This document shows, in pieces, positions 21,229-34,674 of a stretch of DNA of 64,000 bases. This stretch comes from Narthecium ossifragum. Its lineage: Eukaryota > Streptophyta > Magnoliopsida > Dioscoreales > Nartheciaceae. The stretch is taken from positions 5,742,896 to 5,806,895 of the forward strand of contig OY986963.1 in NCBI GenBank assembly GCA_963920575.1, read 5' to 3'. The notes beneath the pieces were generated by a model. The model made no database searches and was not told where the DNA came from. It worked only from the letters and a program-made list of their open reading frames with translations. A program made the translations under genes and the position numbers. Position 1 is the first letter of the stretch, and every line of letters starts with the position of its first letter.

Positions 21229-23541
21229 AATGCACGACAATACAGCTACCAACCAAGAGCTCTTGGATTATAAAGGCTTAATTCTTATAATAAAAAAAAA
21301 GAGAGACAAACTAAGCCACTAAAGTTGTCCAGACGTACCCTTTCGAGGAAAAGCACTGTACCTGATTTATTACCTGAGTACTAAAAAGAACATGCACTCA
21401 ACTATCAGCAATGAAATCAAGTGTAATATTCTAAAACAAATGGAATTAGGCCTTTAATCTTCTAACAAGTAACCCAACCCCAAGAAACCTAACCTAATCC
21501 AAAGCCCAATCTCACCAATTAGATAACCTAAAATGACACATGCCAGCTCTAAACAAAACCTACCAATGATTCCCCCCCACGTTCTATGGAGAATCAAATC
21601 AAACCATAATAAACTCCATCGGCGCAATCGAATCGATTCTAAGCTTCCAGACAATAGAAAACTACTCGCTATTAGCATCTTGTTAATTTCTTGATTAGAC
21701 GTGACCCACATGCTTAGATCATAATTAACTAACACAATTTGAATTAAAAGATGGACAAGAGAGACCGTTATCTATGGAGCTTATGACATCCCTTTGTATA
21801 ATAATATTCAATAGGCCCCCAAAGGGGAAGCCCGTACATGGAATAATGAGTGTGGGCTTCTCTTTTCTTAACGAGGAATAACTGCTCCAGTTGATGAATT
21901 AATTATGGTTTGTGTGTGGTATGATTAGGATTAGATGAGGAGGGGGGGAGGTTATGGGTGCAATAATTGGGTTCTTTTTTTATTTTTGTGAAAGCTGAGT
22001 GAAATGGTTGGGAATATAAATATATATATATGTTCATCATACGTTATGTTTTGATGAAAAGAAGTGAAGTATTGATGAGTGAGTTCATCAGTTTACTATT
22101 TACAAAACAATACCTTTTCTATTCTATTGCACTGAAATCCTTGAAAAGCCAGTCATAAAAGTCATGTCATTGAGTGGTTCAAGTGAATTTTTTATTTTGT
22201 TTTTGGTTTCTAATTCAGACCAATCTCACATGAGAGGTGCTTTAACCATAATTTGATATTCCCTAATAATTTCTTCATCAGGTTAAATATGTTTTAGTAC
22301 CCTCATATTTGAGGTAAATTTCAATAAAGTCACTCACATGTAGTGGATCAGAACTCAAATTAAATAGTTTTTGAACATTAAAGGATCAAATTGATAGATT
22401 TAAATTTGAGCAACTGGATATGAACTTTATCCGAACTTGACGACATTAAAACGTATTTAATTACAAATTTCTCGTAAAATGAACGTAAAATCCATGACCT
22501 CATGCAGGATTCTCCGGCTCAACTATTTATTTTGCTTCTCAAGTCAAGATAACCTTCTCAACTAGTTTTAGAAAAAGAAAAAAAAAAACAGTGGTGTATT
22601 TTAAATTTCAATTGAAAGAAGTGATCTTATTACGTGGAAAAAAGCCCTTCTATTAATGAAATAAAATCCTAGAGAATTAAATGCCATTAAAACGCAGTAA
22701 GATATCCGGAAAAAAAAAACAAGAGTATCGATGACAAACGCACGCGCCTTCTGACACATCACGTGACGGGCCAGAAAGCTGACACGTCCGCTAATCCTAC
22801 CCGTCCATGCCACTCCCATCAGGCGGTCCCGACCACCAAGGTACACGTGGTTCGCAGCGCATCTCTGGCTTATAAAAATCCAACGGCGGATACCTCGTCC
22901 GTACGAATTCGGGCCCCACTTGAGGCGCTTTCCACGAGGCGGGGAGCAAGCAATCGGTTCTCGTGTGTGACAGCGTTTATAATCATCAGAGCTCAGAGAT
23001 ATATACACTTACTATATCAAGATTCGTGCCAGTCAAATTCGGATCATAATTAAGGTCCGCTCGGCCGCACCGATTGCAGCAAAGGGACCACAACCCGTTC
23101 CGTACGATCAGATCCCTGGGCCCCCCTCGACCGTCGGATGTGGTGGTCGTTCTCCGACGACGATGATGATGAGACCAATTCCCGGTACTGGCCCACGGCT
23201 TTTTTTAGGCCCCGTTTGGTGCGGGAATAAGACGGAAATAACCCCTTATTCCCATACTTATTCCCAAACACCTTTTCTTATTTCAGGTAATCATTACCTA
23301 TTTATTCTCATTCCACCTACCACCACCACTCTACTTTTTCTTATTCCAAGTAATCATTACTACTTTATTCCCACTTTTCCTAACCCCAAAATTCATTATT
23401 CCCACTTTTCTTATTCCCATACCTAAAGCTCTTTATTTCCGGGAGTTTTCTAGATTGTTCTAATTAGTTGGATGAGCACTTGTCTGACTCTCGACAAATG
23501 ACAATTACTTGATTCGAGTGTGTCCTCTGCAATTATATATA
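21229..23541. other. Intergenic, promoter-like patch near 22.75-22.95 kb
   Basis: AT-rich non-coding sequence. Around 22750-22960 it turns GC-rich with a G-box (cacgtg) at 22844-22849 and a TATA-like ttataaaaa at 22870-22878. That looks like a core promoter reading rightwards, but I find no convincing coding sequence downstream. Between 23205 and 23440 lies a 'cttattccca'-rich repeat that starts gccccgtttggtgcgggaat, probably a MITE fragment. Confidence 0.35.
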
Positions 23542-24240
23542 GGGCCTGTTTGGTTGCTGAGGAGTGAGCTGAAATGAAGTGACTTCTGAGCAGTGAAATG
23601 AAGTGAAGTGAAGTGACTTCTTGGGGGTTTCTGAATTTTGGTGTTTTGTTGATGTTTGAAGTGGAATATGATCACCCCCAACTATTTAATATTTTAATAA
23701 TTTTCTTATATTAAAATATTAAAAAAATAATACTATTTTAGATGACGTGGACCAATCATAAGGTGCCACGTGACATGTGGGATCCATTTATATTAATATT
23801 TTATTACAGTATGATATTATTAACATTATTTGCCACTTAAAATATTAAAATTAAAACATTAAAATAAAATTTTAATATTAAAATATTAATAATTTAATAA
23901 CTTTTAAATTAAATTAATAGAAATAATATTATTTTGGATGACGTGGATCAATCACGAGGTGATACGTGATATGTGAGACCTACTTATATTAATATTTTAT
24001 TACAGTATAATATTATTAATATTATTTCCCACTTCAAATGCTACTTCAAATGCCACTTCAAGTGACTTCAGGCCAAAAAGACCGGAAGTCGAAATGGGAA
24101 GTGACAGCTTTGGCTACAGTGACTTGGAAGTGGGTCTGAAGTCACTTCAGCCCCACTTCTGAGCAACCAAACATCTGAAGTGGCTCGGAAGACACTTAAA
24201 AAAAGTGACTTCCAGCCACTTCATGTGAAGCAACATGCCC
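23542..24240. mobile_element. Diverged MITE built on 'gaagtgacttc' repeats
   Basis: The left end reads gggcctgtttggttgctgag. The right end reads inward as GGGCATGTTGCTTCACATGA, with an internal copy of the arm at 24150-24175 (gagcaaccaaac). Both arms are rich in gaagtgacttc. The centre holds two direct copies, about 240 bases apart, of a segment including 'gatgacgtgg.ccaatca' and 'tatattaatattttattaca'. The flanking atata is too simple to count as a proven target duplication. Confidence 0.6.
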
Positions 24241-24593
24241 ATATAAAGAGTGGATTGGTTAAAATTGGCTAATATTTGATTTTTTACATTGATTGCCGGT
24301 TGTGAAAATTCAGTCTTTTGTCCTCGAGAACGTTCGAGACGAGTCGTTTTTATTCTTGTTTTTGAGGATTTTAAACTTTTATTGGGACGTAGAATCCTGT
24401 GCTCGTAACTTCTGACTAGATATATTGCAGAGGGAGCACGACTATTCAAAGGTCAATTAGAAAACGATCATGAGTTTTCACGCGTGAATGTTGAATTTAA
24501 ATCATATATGAAGGGTTAGAATTCTTAATTGATTTGAGAATGGTGATATACAATTATATTATAGTCTAATTAGCACACTTTCGTGTGTGATAA

Positions 24594-24669
24594 TCAAAGA
24601 AAGTATGATAAATATATTTAATTATTATAGATCAAAGAAAGTATGATAAATACATTTAATTATAGGGCT
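24594..24669. repeat. 38-bp tandem duplication
   Basis: The segment starting atcaaagaaagtatgataaa occurs twice in a row with one or two differences. Confidence 0.85.
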
Positions 24670-25075
24670 TTGTACATATGTATGCATCAAAACTTTCTAA
24701 ATATCACATGTGACCTGACATTTTTTGAACTCACATAAGTACCCATGTAAACTTGAAAAGGTGATAAACATACCCCTTAGGCTACTTTGCATCGATTCAG
24801 TGGGGAATATTCCTAAAGCCGTTAACGATGCAATATAAAAAAGACACAATTGCCCCTATATATCCTACCGTGAGGACACGTGTAAGCCTAAATAAGTGGT
24901 ATGGGTAATTGAGTAATTTTGATTGTCCTTATTAGGTATAAATCATGATTAAGTTAGATGAATAGACAGAGGTAGATAGAGGGAGGGATAAATTGATCAT
25001 ATTTTCAAATTTACATGGGTACATATATATATATATATGAACTCAAAGAATATAGGGGTACATACGATATAAACC
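24668..25075. mobile_element. Probable MITE with imperfect inverted ends
   Basis: The left arm (…gtacatatgtatgc…, gaactcacataagtacccat, gtaaacttgaaaaggtgat) is the diverged complement of the right arm (atcatattttcaaatttaca, tgggtacatatatata, gaactcaaagaatatagggg). The arms are about 110 bases. The centre matches the wording of the 16554-16978 MITE family (…acataccccttaggc…) only loosely. Confidence 0.5.
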
Positions 25076-27298
25076 TTTGAGGGATTCTGATGTTAAAAAC
25101 CCCTTAATTATTATCCTATGTTTTATCTTTTATCCAACAGCTGTTTAACACCAATCAATTGAGTTGATCATCAAGTTAAAGCTCAACTACCATGGAAAAT
25201 GATAGTGTTAATGACTTTTGCAGGCCAAGAAAGATCAAACTAGGTAGATTGGTCTCAGAAGTCTTGCAATAATACCATCTATACTTGCCTAATGATTCAC
25301 CTCATCAAACTACGTGTCCATGTTCAGCTTTATTTTTCCATAGCTTTTATGTGAAGCTTTAGCCTCCAATCTGACCCACTACTTGAGTGAGTATACATGG
25401 AAATGTACATAAGCAATGATTAACACTATTGCATATATATATATATATACTAGTACTCACCTGTGATGACTCGTAGGTGATTCAGGGTTCGAAGGTTGGT
25501 CATAGCTTTTTGTTCACTGTCACCATAAAACATAGCTAATAAAACTTAGGGTATATAAAATAATAATATAAGTCTTAGCATAAGATAATATTAATAGAAC
25601 TTAGGTTGATATGAATTAATTAATGCAGCTTTATATAAAGCAAACTTAGAAAATATATATAAAGAAACTTAGGGGATATGAATTAATGCAGGTTAATCGA
25701 AACTGCTCCATATATATATATATATATAGTATCCTAACAGCTTCAGATATTTAGCCTTAAAAATTAATGGAACATTTAAGATGACCTGATCACACAAATA
25801 GGTGTTTTATAGGACATGAATGATAAATGCATGCAGACAGCATCTCATATAATGACGAGATCTGCAGCCATCTTACACTCACAGATTTGTTTCTGAAGGT
25901 CTGAAGGTTTGGTAGTATTAGAATTAAATTTTTTTGCAGCTCCCATACATGATTGCTCAAATTAACTTGCAATGAATGCATTTCATGCAGACATATTTAT
26001 GCCACATCTGACCATGACCAAGGAGAATGAGATGCATCAGAGGCCCCCCCCCACCCCTATTAGGGTTTTTTTTCAAGATATAATTAATTAGGTTCTCATC
26101 ATCAAGACTATATATGATATTAATTTGCTAATTAGAAGTTTGTCCAAATCAGATAAGATCATGATCAAAGAGGAAGAAAAGAAATGGCCGGTCAAGGATT
26201 CTTAACAAAGGCTTAATTATTAGGTCCACAAACTTATACCTACCATTAACTGCCAAATCTTGAATCATTTTAGTACAAACCTTTTTGCAAGAGGATCTCT
26301 TTTCCACATATATAACCCTAAAAATGATCAACCATTCGAGCGAGGTGCTAAAAGTCCAAGCTAGCTATGAGATCAAATTAAGTTAGCCTTACATAGTTTC
26401 CTTCCTACAAAGGCAAGCAAGGTTGGTGACATGCATGGGTTAACTGCCCATTTTGATAATTAATAGGATGTAGAATGATTAGGTGATCAAAAGTACTTAT
26501 GGCCTAGCTAATTAAGTAGGGGTTGGTGATTAATAATGTGATAACAGCCGATAATCAGATGAGCTTTCTTCCATCCGGGTTATGTATGACACGACAAACA
26601 ACTTTTTCAAATTGGTTCTACAAACAAATCACAAGTCATTGGGCAGGCCATTTATTTGCCTATATCGATCAACACACGACACATATATAACCACCAGGGT
26701 ACGCTTCATGTCAAATCAATATAATTTCGAGCGAGCTAGTTTTAGCTCGAGCTCTAGTTGAACTCAGTCGGTCACAGCTCGATCGATATCGTAAGACTGT
26801 GGATAAGGTAGTTGCTTATCAACCGAAGCTAGTCGAGCTCCAATTGTACTCATGAGCTGGCCTGAACTCAATCGATATATATTTGTAGGAGTACAATTAT
26901 GAATAAGTAAATATCGAGTGTGCCCTGGTTTTGAAGAGGATTAATCTTATGTAATCTCTTAGCCTTCGGCCTTATTTAAATAATAATAATAAAAAAGAAT
27001 ATCGAGTAAGCTGTATTATATAGTCCTAGCTTGACCTCCAGTTAACCTAATCGAGCTAGCTAGCCCCAATTCGATTGATATATATAGTTGGTCAAGTATT
27101 ATATAGTATATTAGTATTAGTATTAGACCTGTTTCCTCTTCCGTGGAGCACACTTGGTTGGTGGGAGTGGGACTTGGTCAAGATATGGTCACCACTAAAT
27201 GACATGATGTTCTACGTACGTACCCTTTATTAAAACAAAACAGCCACCTTAAGCTTTTGTTAGATATATAAGAGCATGGCTTTGTATGCATGCGGTGG

Positions 27299-27336
<38 letters not shown>

Positions 27337-29610
27337 GGTTATTCGTTATTTATAGTGAATTATGACACAAAACCTCCTCATGATTAGTTCGGTGGTGATA
27401 GACAGCATCTTTTTATCTCGTACTATGGATGATCCTGATCACTAGCTAGTGAGAATAATGTGATCCATAGGTATGATTAATTAATTATAGCTTCATTTCA
27501 AAAAAAAAAAACACAGGATTTTTCGTTAATGCCTTTTTAAGTGATACTTTTCGACATTAGTAAATTAGTAATTGCATGCATATAAGGAGGAATTAGACAT
27601 ATGGATATACATATTTTATTTCCAAATATGAATTCACAAGATGCTCCATAAACATCACACAGTCTAAAATCACACTTAAAAAAAAAAAAAAAAAGAGCCC
27701 GGAGGGAGGCTAGGCGATTACATATATATTATTAATCACTCCCACACTAGCCCCAGGGTCGCCCCTAGTGGTCAAACCCCGACCTCGAATGTAATAATAG
27801 ACCTTAACTCGCATAGAAGGGACTTAACCTAACATGTGCTAGCCACCAAATAACTAAATTAATCATTCTTGCCATCACTCTAATTATATTCTTAATTGCT
27901 TCCGTCCTTTCCTTCTCCTTTCTTACACCAAAAATAAGCCAATAATCATAAACAAGAAAATATAAACTCAAAAGGAGATTATAATATCAAAACCTTTTGT
28001 CTTATAAATACATTAGTGTGGGCCCGAATCCGTGACGCCTAACAATGTTATCTTCTTTTGAGTTAACCAGAATATATCATAATTTCCGCCATTGGATTGA
28101 AACGTTTTTACATCTTGATGATTCCGAACGCAACAAATTAAAAAGAAAACCCATGTGTGTAGCAGATGTTGGGGTGATTTAGATAAAGGTGTAAATGAGT
28201 CGAATTTGATTAAACGCCTTAAAACCGTTAGATTTAGATAGAGGTGTAAATGAGCAGAATTTGATTTTACGTAACCATCAAACATGTTGTTTATATCTAA
28301 AATATGATTATTTGTATAAAAAAATAAAATAAAAAACATACAAATATATTAATTAGAGTTATCAAGCCTTAACAAGCCAAGCTTGATCGAGCCTACTCCT
28401 ATTCAAGCTCGGGTTGAAATGAATTTTGAGCCAAAGAAGAGTGATTAAATTTAGCTCATTTGGATTCAAGCCGAGCTTCATCAAACCTATTATTTAGCCG
28501 AGCTCGAGCTAGAGTTGTTCTTTTATTTTGATAGGCCTGGATGTAAAGTTAACGCCGCCCCCCTAACACACACACACCCCATGGTTTCTTACTTATAAGG
28601 TTGATAACTTACCCTTATCAAACCACATGTTTGTATCGTGCGCGCCGCACCAGACAAACCATGCATGGCAATGGCAATCAAGATAAAAAGTTTAGTTTCT
28701 CATGCTAAAATCATCTAAGTTATAACTATACGATCCCCACATGCAATAATAGTTTCTTCTCCCGGCCGGCCTCACCGCGGGGCCTCACACTATGAAAGGC
28801 TAGTACCTAATCATTCAAGGAAATTTAAGGGTCTCTATCTTACTTAGAGTGGTGGCCATGCACTGAACCAGCAGTGATCGATAGATAGACATTAGACACA
28901 TATATAGATCAATAGTAGGTGTGTAAGTCTGCCAACTCACTTAATTTTAGCTCAACTTAACTTAATAAAGCCAAATGGGACCGTCCGAACCCTAGAAAAT
29001 GGGAACACGTTGTTGTATGGATGAAAGGATGATATATTGTAATAGTGGAGGGGCTTAAAGCCAAAAGACCACCTCAAAAGATTAGGTCATATGTGGAGCC
29101 GCCACAATGCACAGAAGAGAGAGAGAGAGGATCCCTTTGCTTTGTTCCCGCCCGCCCCCGCCCTAAGAAACTAAATTAAAAATCTAGTCCTTTTGGAGAT
29201 TCTCCGTACGGAACTGGCATCGTTATTTTGGCGGGGTGTGGGCCCCGCCACCTTATGCTAGTGTGCTACTGCTGCTGCTTTTGCTTGCTTTTAACCCTTG
29301 AATAGGAGATCTCTACTATTTAATAAGTTAAATTTATACATGGATGGCCTAAACGTGTCAGAATCTTTTGTTCCTAAGGTGCTTTTTGTAAAAAAAAAAA
29401 GAAAAAAAAAAGAAAGAAAAAAAGAAAGAAAGAAAGAAAGAAGATTGCTGCAGGGAGAGACATGGATGGCTGGATCTCACGTGCTGCGTTGACCGTCTAC
29501 TGTTGTGTTTGAGACCGTTTGAATTGATTGACCTTTTCGAGCTGTACAATCCTCGCTTTTGAATTCCATTTGATAATGTAATGCACTATTGCGACATGAC
29601 ATGCATCGGG

Positions 29611-29611
<1 letters not shown>
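25076..29611. other. AT-rich intergenic DNA, no gene seen
   Basis: No recognisable coding sequence on either strand. It contains a GA microsatellite at 27307-27333, small TA tracts, and two scattered copies of a 'tcaagctcgagct'-type repeat (26740-27060 and 28365-28515). A purine tract of aaag repeats lies at 29390-29440. Confidence 0.5.

Positions 29612-29612
<1 letters not shown>

Positions 29613-29686
<74 letters not shown>
29613..29686. repeat. (TA)n microsatellite, about 74 bases
   Basis: Uninterrupted alternating TA, bordered on the right by gagagttcaaactcacgacc and a fifth copy of the dispersed repeat family to about 29935. The apparent (IY)n protein on the - strand is a translation artefact. 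Confidence 0.95.
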
Positions 29687-29691
<5 letters not shown>

Positions 29692-31080
29692 TTCAAACTC
29701 ACGACCTCTCGTCTGATATCATAACATCTCTGGTTAATCACTCCGTTTAAAAACCAGTGTAATATTCTATGGATGATGATATCTGATTCAAGTTGTGTCA
29801 TGAGATATCATTCGATCGAAATGAAGTCACGTGAAAAAAACATATGAGGGGGTGATTATAACCGGATACGTAGTTAAGAGAGAAAGAGGAGTAGCAGAGG
29901 TGATGGCATATATAAGGCCCACCTAGTATATATTGATGTAGTCTAACGTGTTGTACAATATATATACACTACAAACCCTAGTTGAACGACCGCTAGCTGA
30001 TGATCAAATTCATCTATGATATTGATATCTACGTGAGGTGATTTCCTCTTTATAAGTTTTAGGAGAGGATCAATTATAGTACTTTAACATGTATTATTGT
30101 GTTGTAATTTTTTTTTAACTTAAATCGAATCCTTGAGATAGCTAGGATTACCCCCTTAACATCACTGGGCGGGAAATATATACATCCTATCCTGATAGCT
30201 ACTACTCCCTTTGATATGGATCCGACCAACGTAGTACTTGTTATCTTAGAGATGAAGGATTGTCAGCATAAGCATATCCGAGAAAAGTCCAAAAGTCAAA
30301 TCATTTCATTTCGTCTTTTTCTCGTTAGTTCGGTGCGAAGTTAGATTGATACTATTCCTGACTCTCTCTCTCTCTCTCTCTCTCCTTTTTATTGACTTAA
30401 TCGAATGTACGTAATCTCATTTTGTTGTATATTATCAGCGCTTAAAATAACAATAGTTCACACAAGTAGCAATTGATAACTTGATTCAATATCTACAATC
30501 TCATAGCATCCACATTAGCTCTTTTTAATAGATTCTCTAAAATACAGTAAAAAAAATCATTTATCTAGTTTACAGATTCTCTATCCAACAACACTCTACA
30601 TCGTATACTTAAAACCATTCTCTATCAGATTTAAATATTAATATCTTCATTCTTTCTTTATATTTTCTATTTCTTATCTATTGGTCATATTATATTCATA
30701 AATATATTTGAGAATAGTCATGTATTCAAATAACTATATAATAGTAATATATATTAAATAAAAATATTAAAAATTTGGAAATCTTAATGTATTATTATTT
30801 CTTATTCATCGGAGAAGATGGGTTTGGAGAAGAGATAAAATGATAAATGTGTTTTGAGAGTTTTTTTTGAAAAATAAAAAGGTCATATTTATTATTAAAT
30901 AACTATAAAATAGTAATTTGTTATTAGTTGAAATTATTAGAATATGAAATCGTAATATCTTATTATTTCTTATTCATTAGACAATATGAGAGAATGAATT
31001 AAAAAAAATATACAAATGGCTTTGAAGAATGAATTAAAGAAAAGCATCAAACCATATTTTATTATAAAATGATGGATAGA

Positions 31081-31124
31081 AGAGCTACAGTGATACTCTA
31101 CATGTGGAGTATCACTGTAGCTCT
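31081..31124. repeat. Perfect 18-bp-stem hairpin
   Basis: Arm agagctacagtgatactc, eight-base loop tacatgtg, arm gagtatcactgtagctct, with no mismatch in 18 pairs. It lies near the right end of a degenerate inverted-repeat element whose outer arms read 'cacattagctctttttaata' (about 30511) and, inverted, 'cacatcaactcttctaaaat' (about 31160). Confidence 0.9.
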
Positions 31125-33183
31125 TGTAAACAAAAACTCTATTTTAGAAGAGTTGATGTGAGGGGATTTTAGCCTTAAAAACACCGTAGCTCATGTGAAA
31201 TAGAGTTTCTACTTCTATGTTCCTTTCGGTCCTTAATATGAGTCTAAGACTAGTTTTGGATATGTGAAAAAGACCCTATAGTGAGCCATCTATGTGACAT
31301 TTGATAGCGAAGACCCCAAAGGATTGCTATATTGGATACGTGATATAGAAAGGATACAAAAATGTAGGTTTAACACTAAATAAAGGATGCAAACATAGTA
31401 AGGCTACTCTACATCCACATGCAAGCAAGGAGATCATTCATGATAAGATTAATATAAGGAAGAACAAAAAGGAAGAAGATAGATTAGCAGAGTATAAAGA
31501 AACAACCATGACCCTTTATTAGTAGAGTAGAGTAGTTCAGGAAAGGTCAAAAGGTTGAGAGAGAAAATATATAAGTGTTGGCTGGAAAAGGCAAAGCAGG
31601 AAAAGAGAAGATGGGGCCACTCACAGAGACACAGAGACACAGAGAGAGAGAGAGAGAAGTTAATAAGATTCTTGTAAAAAAGCTATGCATGTCGTCCAGC
31701 ACTAATCATCCCGGCCCCCTCTCTCTCCTCCCTCCCTCCGTCTCTCTATCTCTCTCTCCTCCCTCCCTTCGTCTCTCTATCTCTCTCTCTCTACTTTCTA
31801 CGATAACATGATTTAGTGAGAGAAAGCCCTCTCTCTCTCTCTCCGTCTCTCATATGTATGAAAGGATAAAGTGAAAGGAGAAAGGTAGTCCGAGTTGGTG
31901 AGATGTCTGCATTCCAAGCCCCCCTTTGCCGACAGTATACACAGCACATCCACGTACACAAGTTGATATCAAACTTTATACGTACCAAACAATGGTGGAA
32001 ATTATACAACAAAGACCCATTAAAGTCCACATTGGCAACTTAGCACCAACATGGCTAAAACCATCAAAAATCTCATGCAGCCGTGGTTTACAGTGATATC
32101 ATATATGTGTATTTATAGCTGAAATCATGTCAAGCAATGATACCCGTACCTAGCCATGGTGGGGGTGGGGATGGGGATGGCGTTTCCTATGATAGGCAAG
32201 GCATGATGGGGTGAACTGCCCTTAAAAAAAAAGGATGAATTCTTCAAATGAAATGACCCAACCGTTCCATAATAGGAATCAACCATGTCTGTCCTACAGA
32301 AAGAGATGAGAGAACCCAACCATTCCATTTCCTATGATAAGAGTTTTGTGGTGCCCGCCCTGGCTTCCATCGGAGGGCTTCTCCTTCACACAAACATTTA
32401 ACACTAGCCTATATATAGTCTTTGATGAAGAGATTCCATGCACCTTTCTTTCTTAATGGATAGCTTATAATATACGTCTCTGCATGAATGGATATTAAGG
32501 TTCCACGCATTGCATGCTACAAAAACACGCAGCCAAGCCAACAACCTAATCTCCAAGTTAAGCAATGCAATGTTCTTCGGGAATTCACATCGCTAAGCAT
32601 GCGCAAGGCATTGCAAACTGAGGTGAATTCGAGATGAAAACAGAGTAGAATAAGAAAGAGCAAGGTTTTTTTGACTGGAATCAGAACATTTTGTCTCTGA
32701 ATTGGGATAAAGATAGGTCCTGTTGGTTTTTTGCGGGTTGGTGCATCGTTGTCTCGGCATCTTTGCCGACAGCATCACAGGTGCTGATGTCCTCCATGCA
32801 AAGGCATTGTTTCAATGATGGCAGGCATTTTTGAGATCATCAATCAAGGTTCGTAGCACAGGAGAGTAGGATGCCATGGTGATGTTGTTTAGAAGAGCAG
32901 CAGAGTTTAGTGTGTTGATGGGAAAGAAAGAAAAGGCTCTTCTCCGAGAGGGGGGGGGGGGGTTGAGAGCTTTTTCTTAGACTGCGACAGAGGTCTTTCA
33001 TGGTGGGCCTCCTTTGAAAGAGTTCAGAAAAGAGGACAACAGCAAGCAAATAAGCCCCTCCCCCTCCCCTTACTTGTAACTGATTCAAACATCCGGCCTG
33101 CGTCCTTCTTTTTCGATTATTTTCTGAGGTTGACCCACACCGGATGGCCGGTTCGCCATCCACCCTACCGGAAAAGAACGCCG

Positions 33184-33341
33184 TCATCTCATGAACTTTC
33201 GGTACAGATAATTAGAATCAGTCCAGAAACTCATGTACCTTTTCCTTCCAACCCACATCCAGTCATCTCATGAACTTTCGGTACAGATAATTAGAATCAG
33301 TCCAGAAACTTATGTACCTTTTCCTTCCAACCCACATCCAA
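33184..33341. repeat. 79-bp exact-period tandem duplication
   Basis: Units 33184-33262 and 33263-33341, starting tcatctcatgaactttcggt, differ at about two positions, so the duplication is recent. Confidence 0.93.
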
Positions 33342-34674
33342 TCCACCCAACTCATCGGTACCGGAATTGATACTGAAACTTAGATGAGTAGCTGATACCT
33401 CTGAGAATTTGTGGTGATAGATATGGGGAGTCAAAAGGCGGCAGCTAAGCATTAATGCTGGAGATCACAATCCGCAGAAGGGCTTTTATAGGAAAGGAAT
33501 CTGAGTGATTGCTAATGGCATTGCTGCATCCATGTTCGAAGTGCCCATTCCTATGAGTTAAGTCGAGGATCTTCATCTTTGTACCTGAAAAGCAGAGGAT
33601 AGTTTCAGAACACAAATAAGGTGTGACAGACATAATGGACTGACAGCCACCAATAGAGGCGAGCTTCGGTCCATGCCGGAGGGACAAGCTCATGGACAAA
33701 TTCACGCAATGGCCTCCGCCCAGATCCTACAATCGATTCTTACCTTTGTGGTTTCACCAAACCGGCACACGTGAAGGAGTACGAAGGCGATCAGTTGCGC
33801 GGCAAAGATTGGGGGCTTGATTATTCGATTCCTGTGATCGACGATGACTCCACATAGATGGCCAGGCGAAAGAGAGATTCGAGGAAAGGGTTTGATAAAT
33901 GCTGTGTAAAGGGTTTCACCTGGTACATTTTTTTCCAAGTTCAACTTGTCCATGGAAAAGTCCTCTAATCAATAAGTTGCAAGTTTCTCTATTTGCCAAG
34001 AGAAAAGTAGCACTTTCATGGTGTAAAGAGCTGGTAAGGGAAGACAGTGCAGTAAAGGAACCAACGTTTTGATCTGAACTAAAAGAATATATGCTCTAAA
34101 ACACTGCATTTTCTCTGTTTCAATCTTATGACACAACTATAATTTCTGCATATATAAGAACTTTGAGCTATAGATAAAAGAAATAATAGGATGTGAAGAG
34201 AATAGAAGAGTTGCAATCTGTGATCAGACCAATGAATAAAGAGAAATGAAGCAAGAAGAACACAAACTATGATCTTGAAGACAAATGTGATCAACATATA
34301 TAAATATTATTTATCTCAGAAGCAAAATGTTACATCACTCTTCCTGTTTCTGTTTCCTCAACAATTCTATCTTATGAACAAGAAGACATCCCTTAATATC
34401 TTTCTGGGAAACCCCAATGATCATTTGAAGCACAGACAAGGTGAAGCTACTGCTTCCAATGCAAACTAATCAGATGCCTAAACCACTAATGCCCCCCCAC
34501 CCCCCACCCCATCAAAACCCTGAGCGAGTAAGTTCGACAACAAGGGCACTAAGACAAGAATTCATCGAAAGAATTCTGGCAATCCTACAAATGCAATTCG
34601 ATCTACAAAGGCAAAAGAAGAAGTCATGGTGGAAAAAAAAGGATGAAAAGAACAAGAAAATCCAAATAAAAATG

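Larger units (their letters stand above)
29936..34674. other. Intergenic DNA, no confident gene
   Basis: Includes an old MITE-like region (30503-31200), CT/GA microsatellites (30361-30384, 31636-31658, 31718-31845) and a tandem duplication near 33.2 kb. Two adjoining - strand frames (33953-33702 and 33705-33445, 83 and 86 codons, overlapping by four bases) carry no recognised domain. They could be parts of a transcript, but I cannot support them as genes. Confidence 0.4.

Noticed and set aside
29690..29720. tRNA B-box-like sequence (gagtttgaactc on the - strand)
   Set aside because: No tRNA cloverleaf can be folded around it; at most a relic in a dispersed repeat.
29586..29801. (Ile-Tyr)n protein on the - strand
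   Set aside because: Translation of a TA microsatellite.
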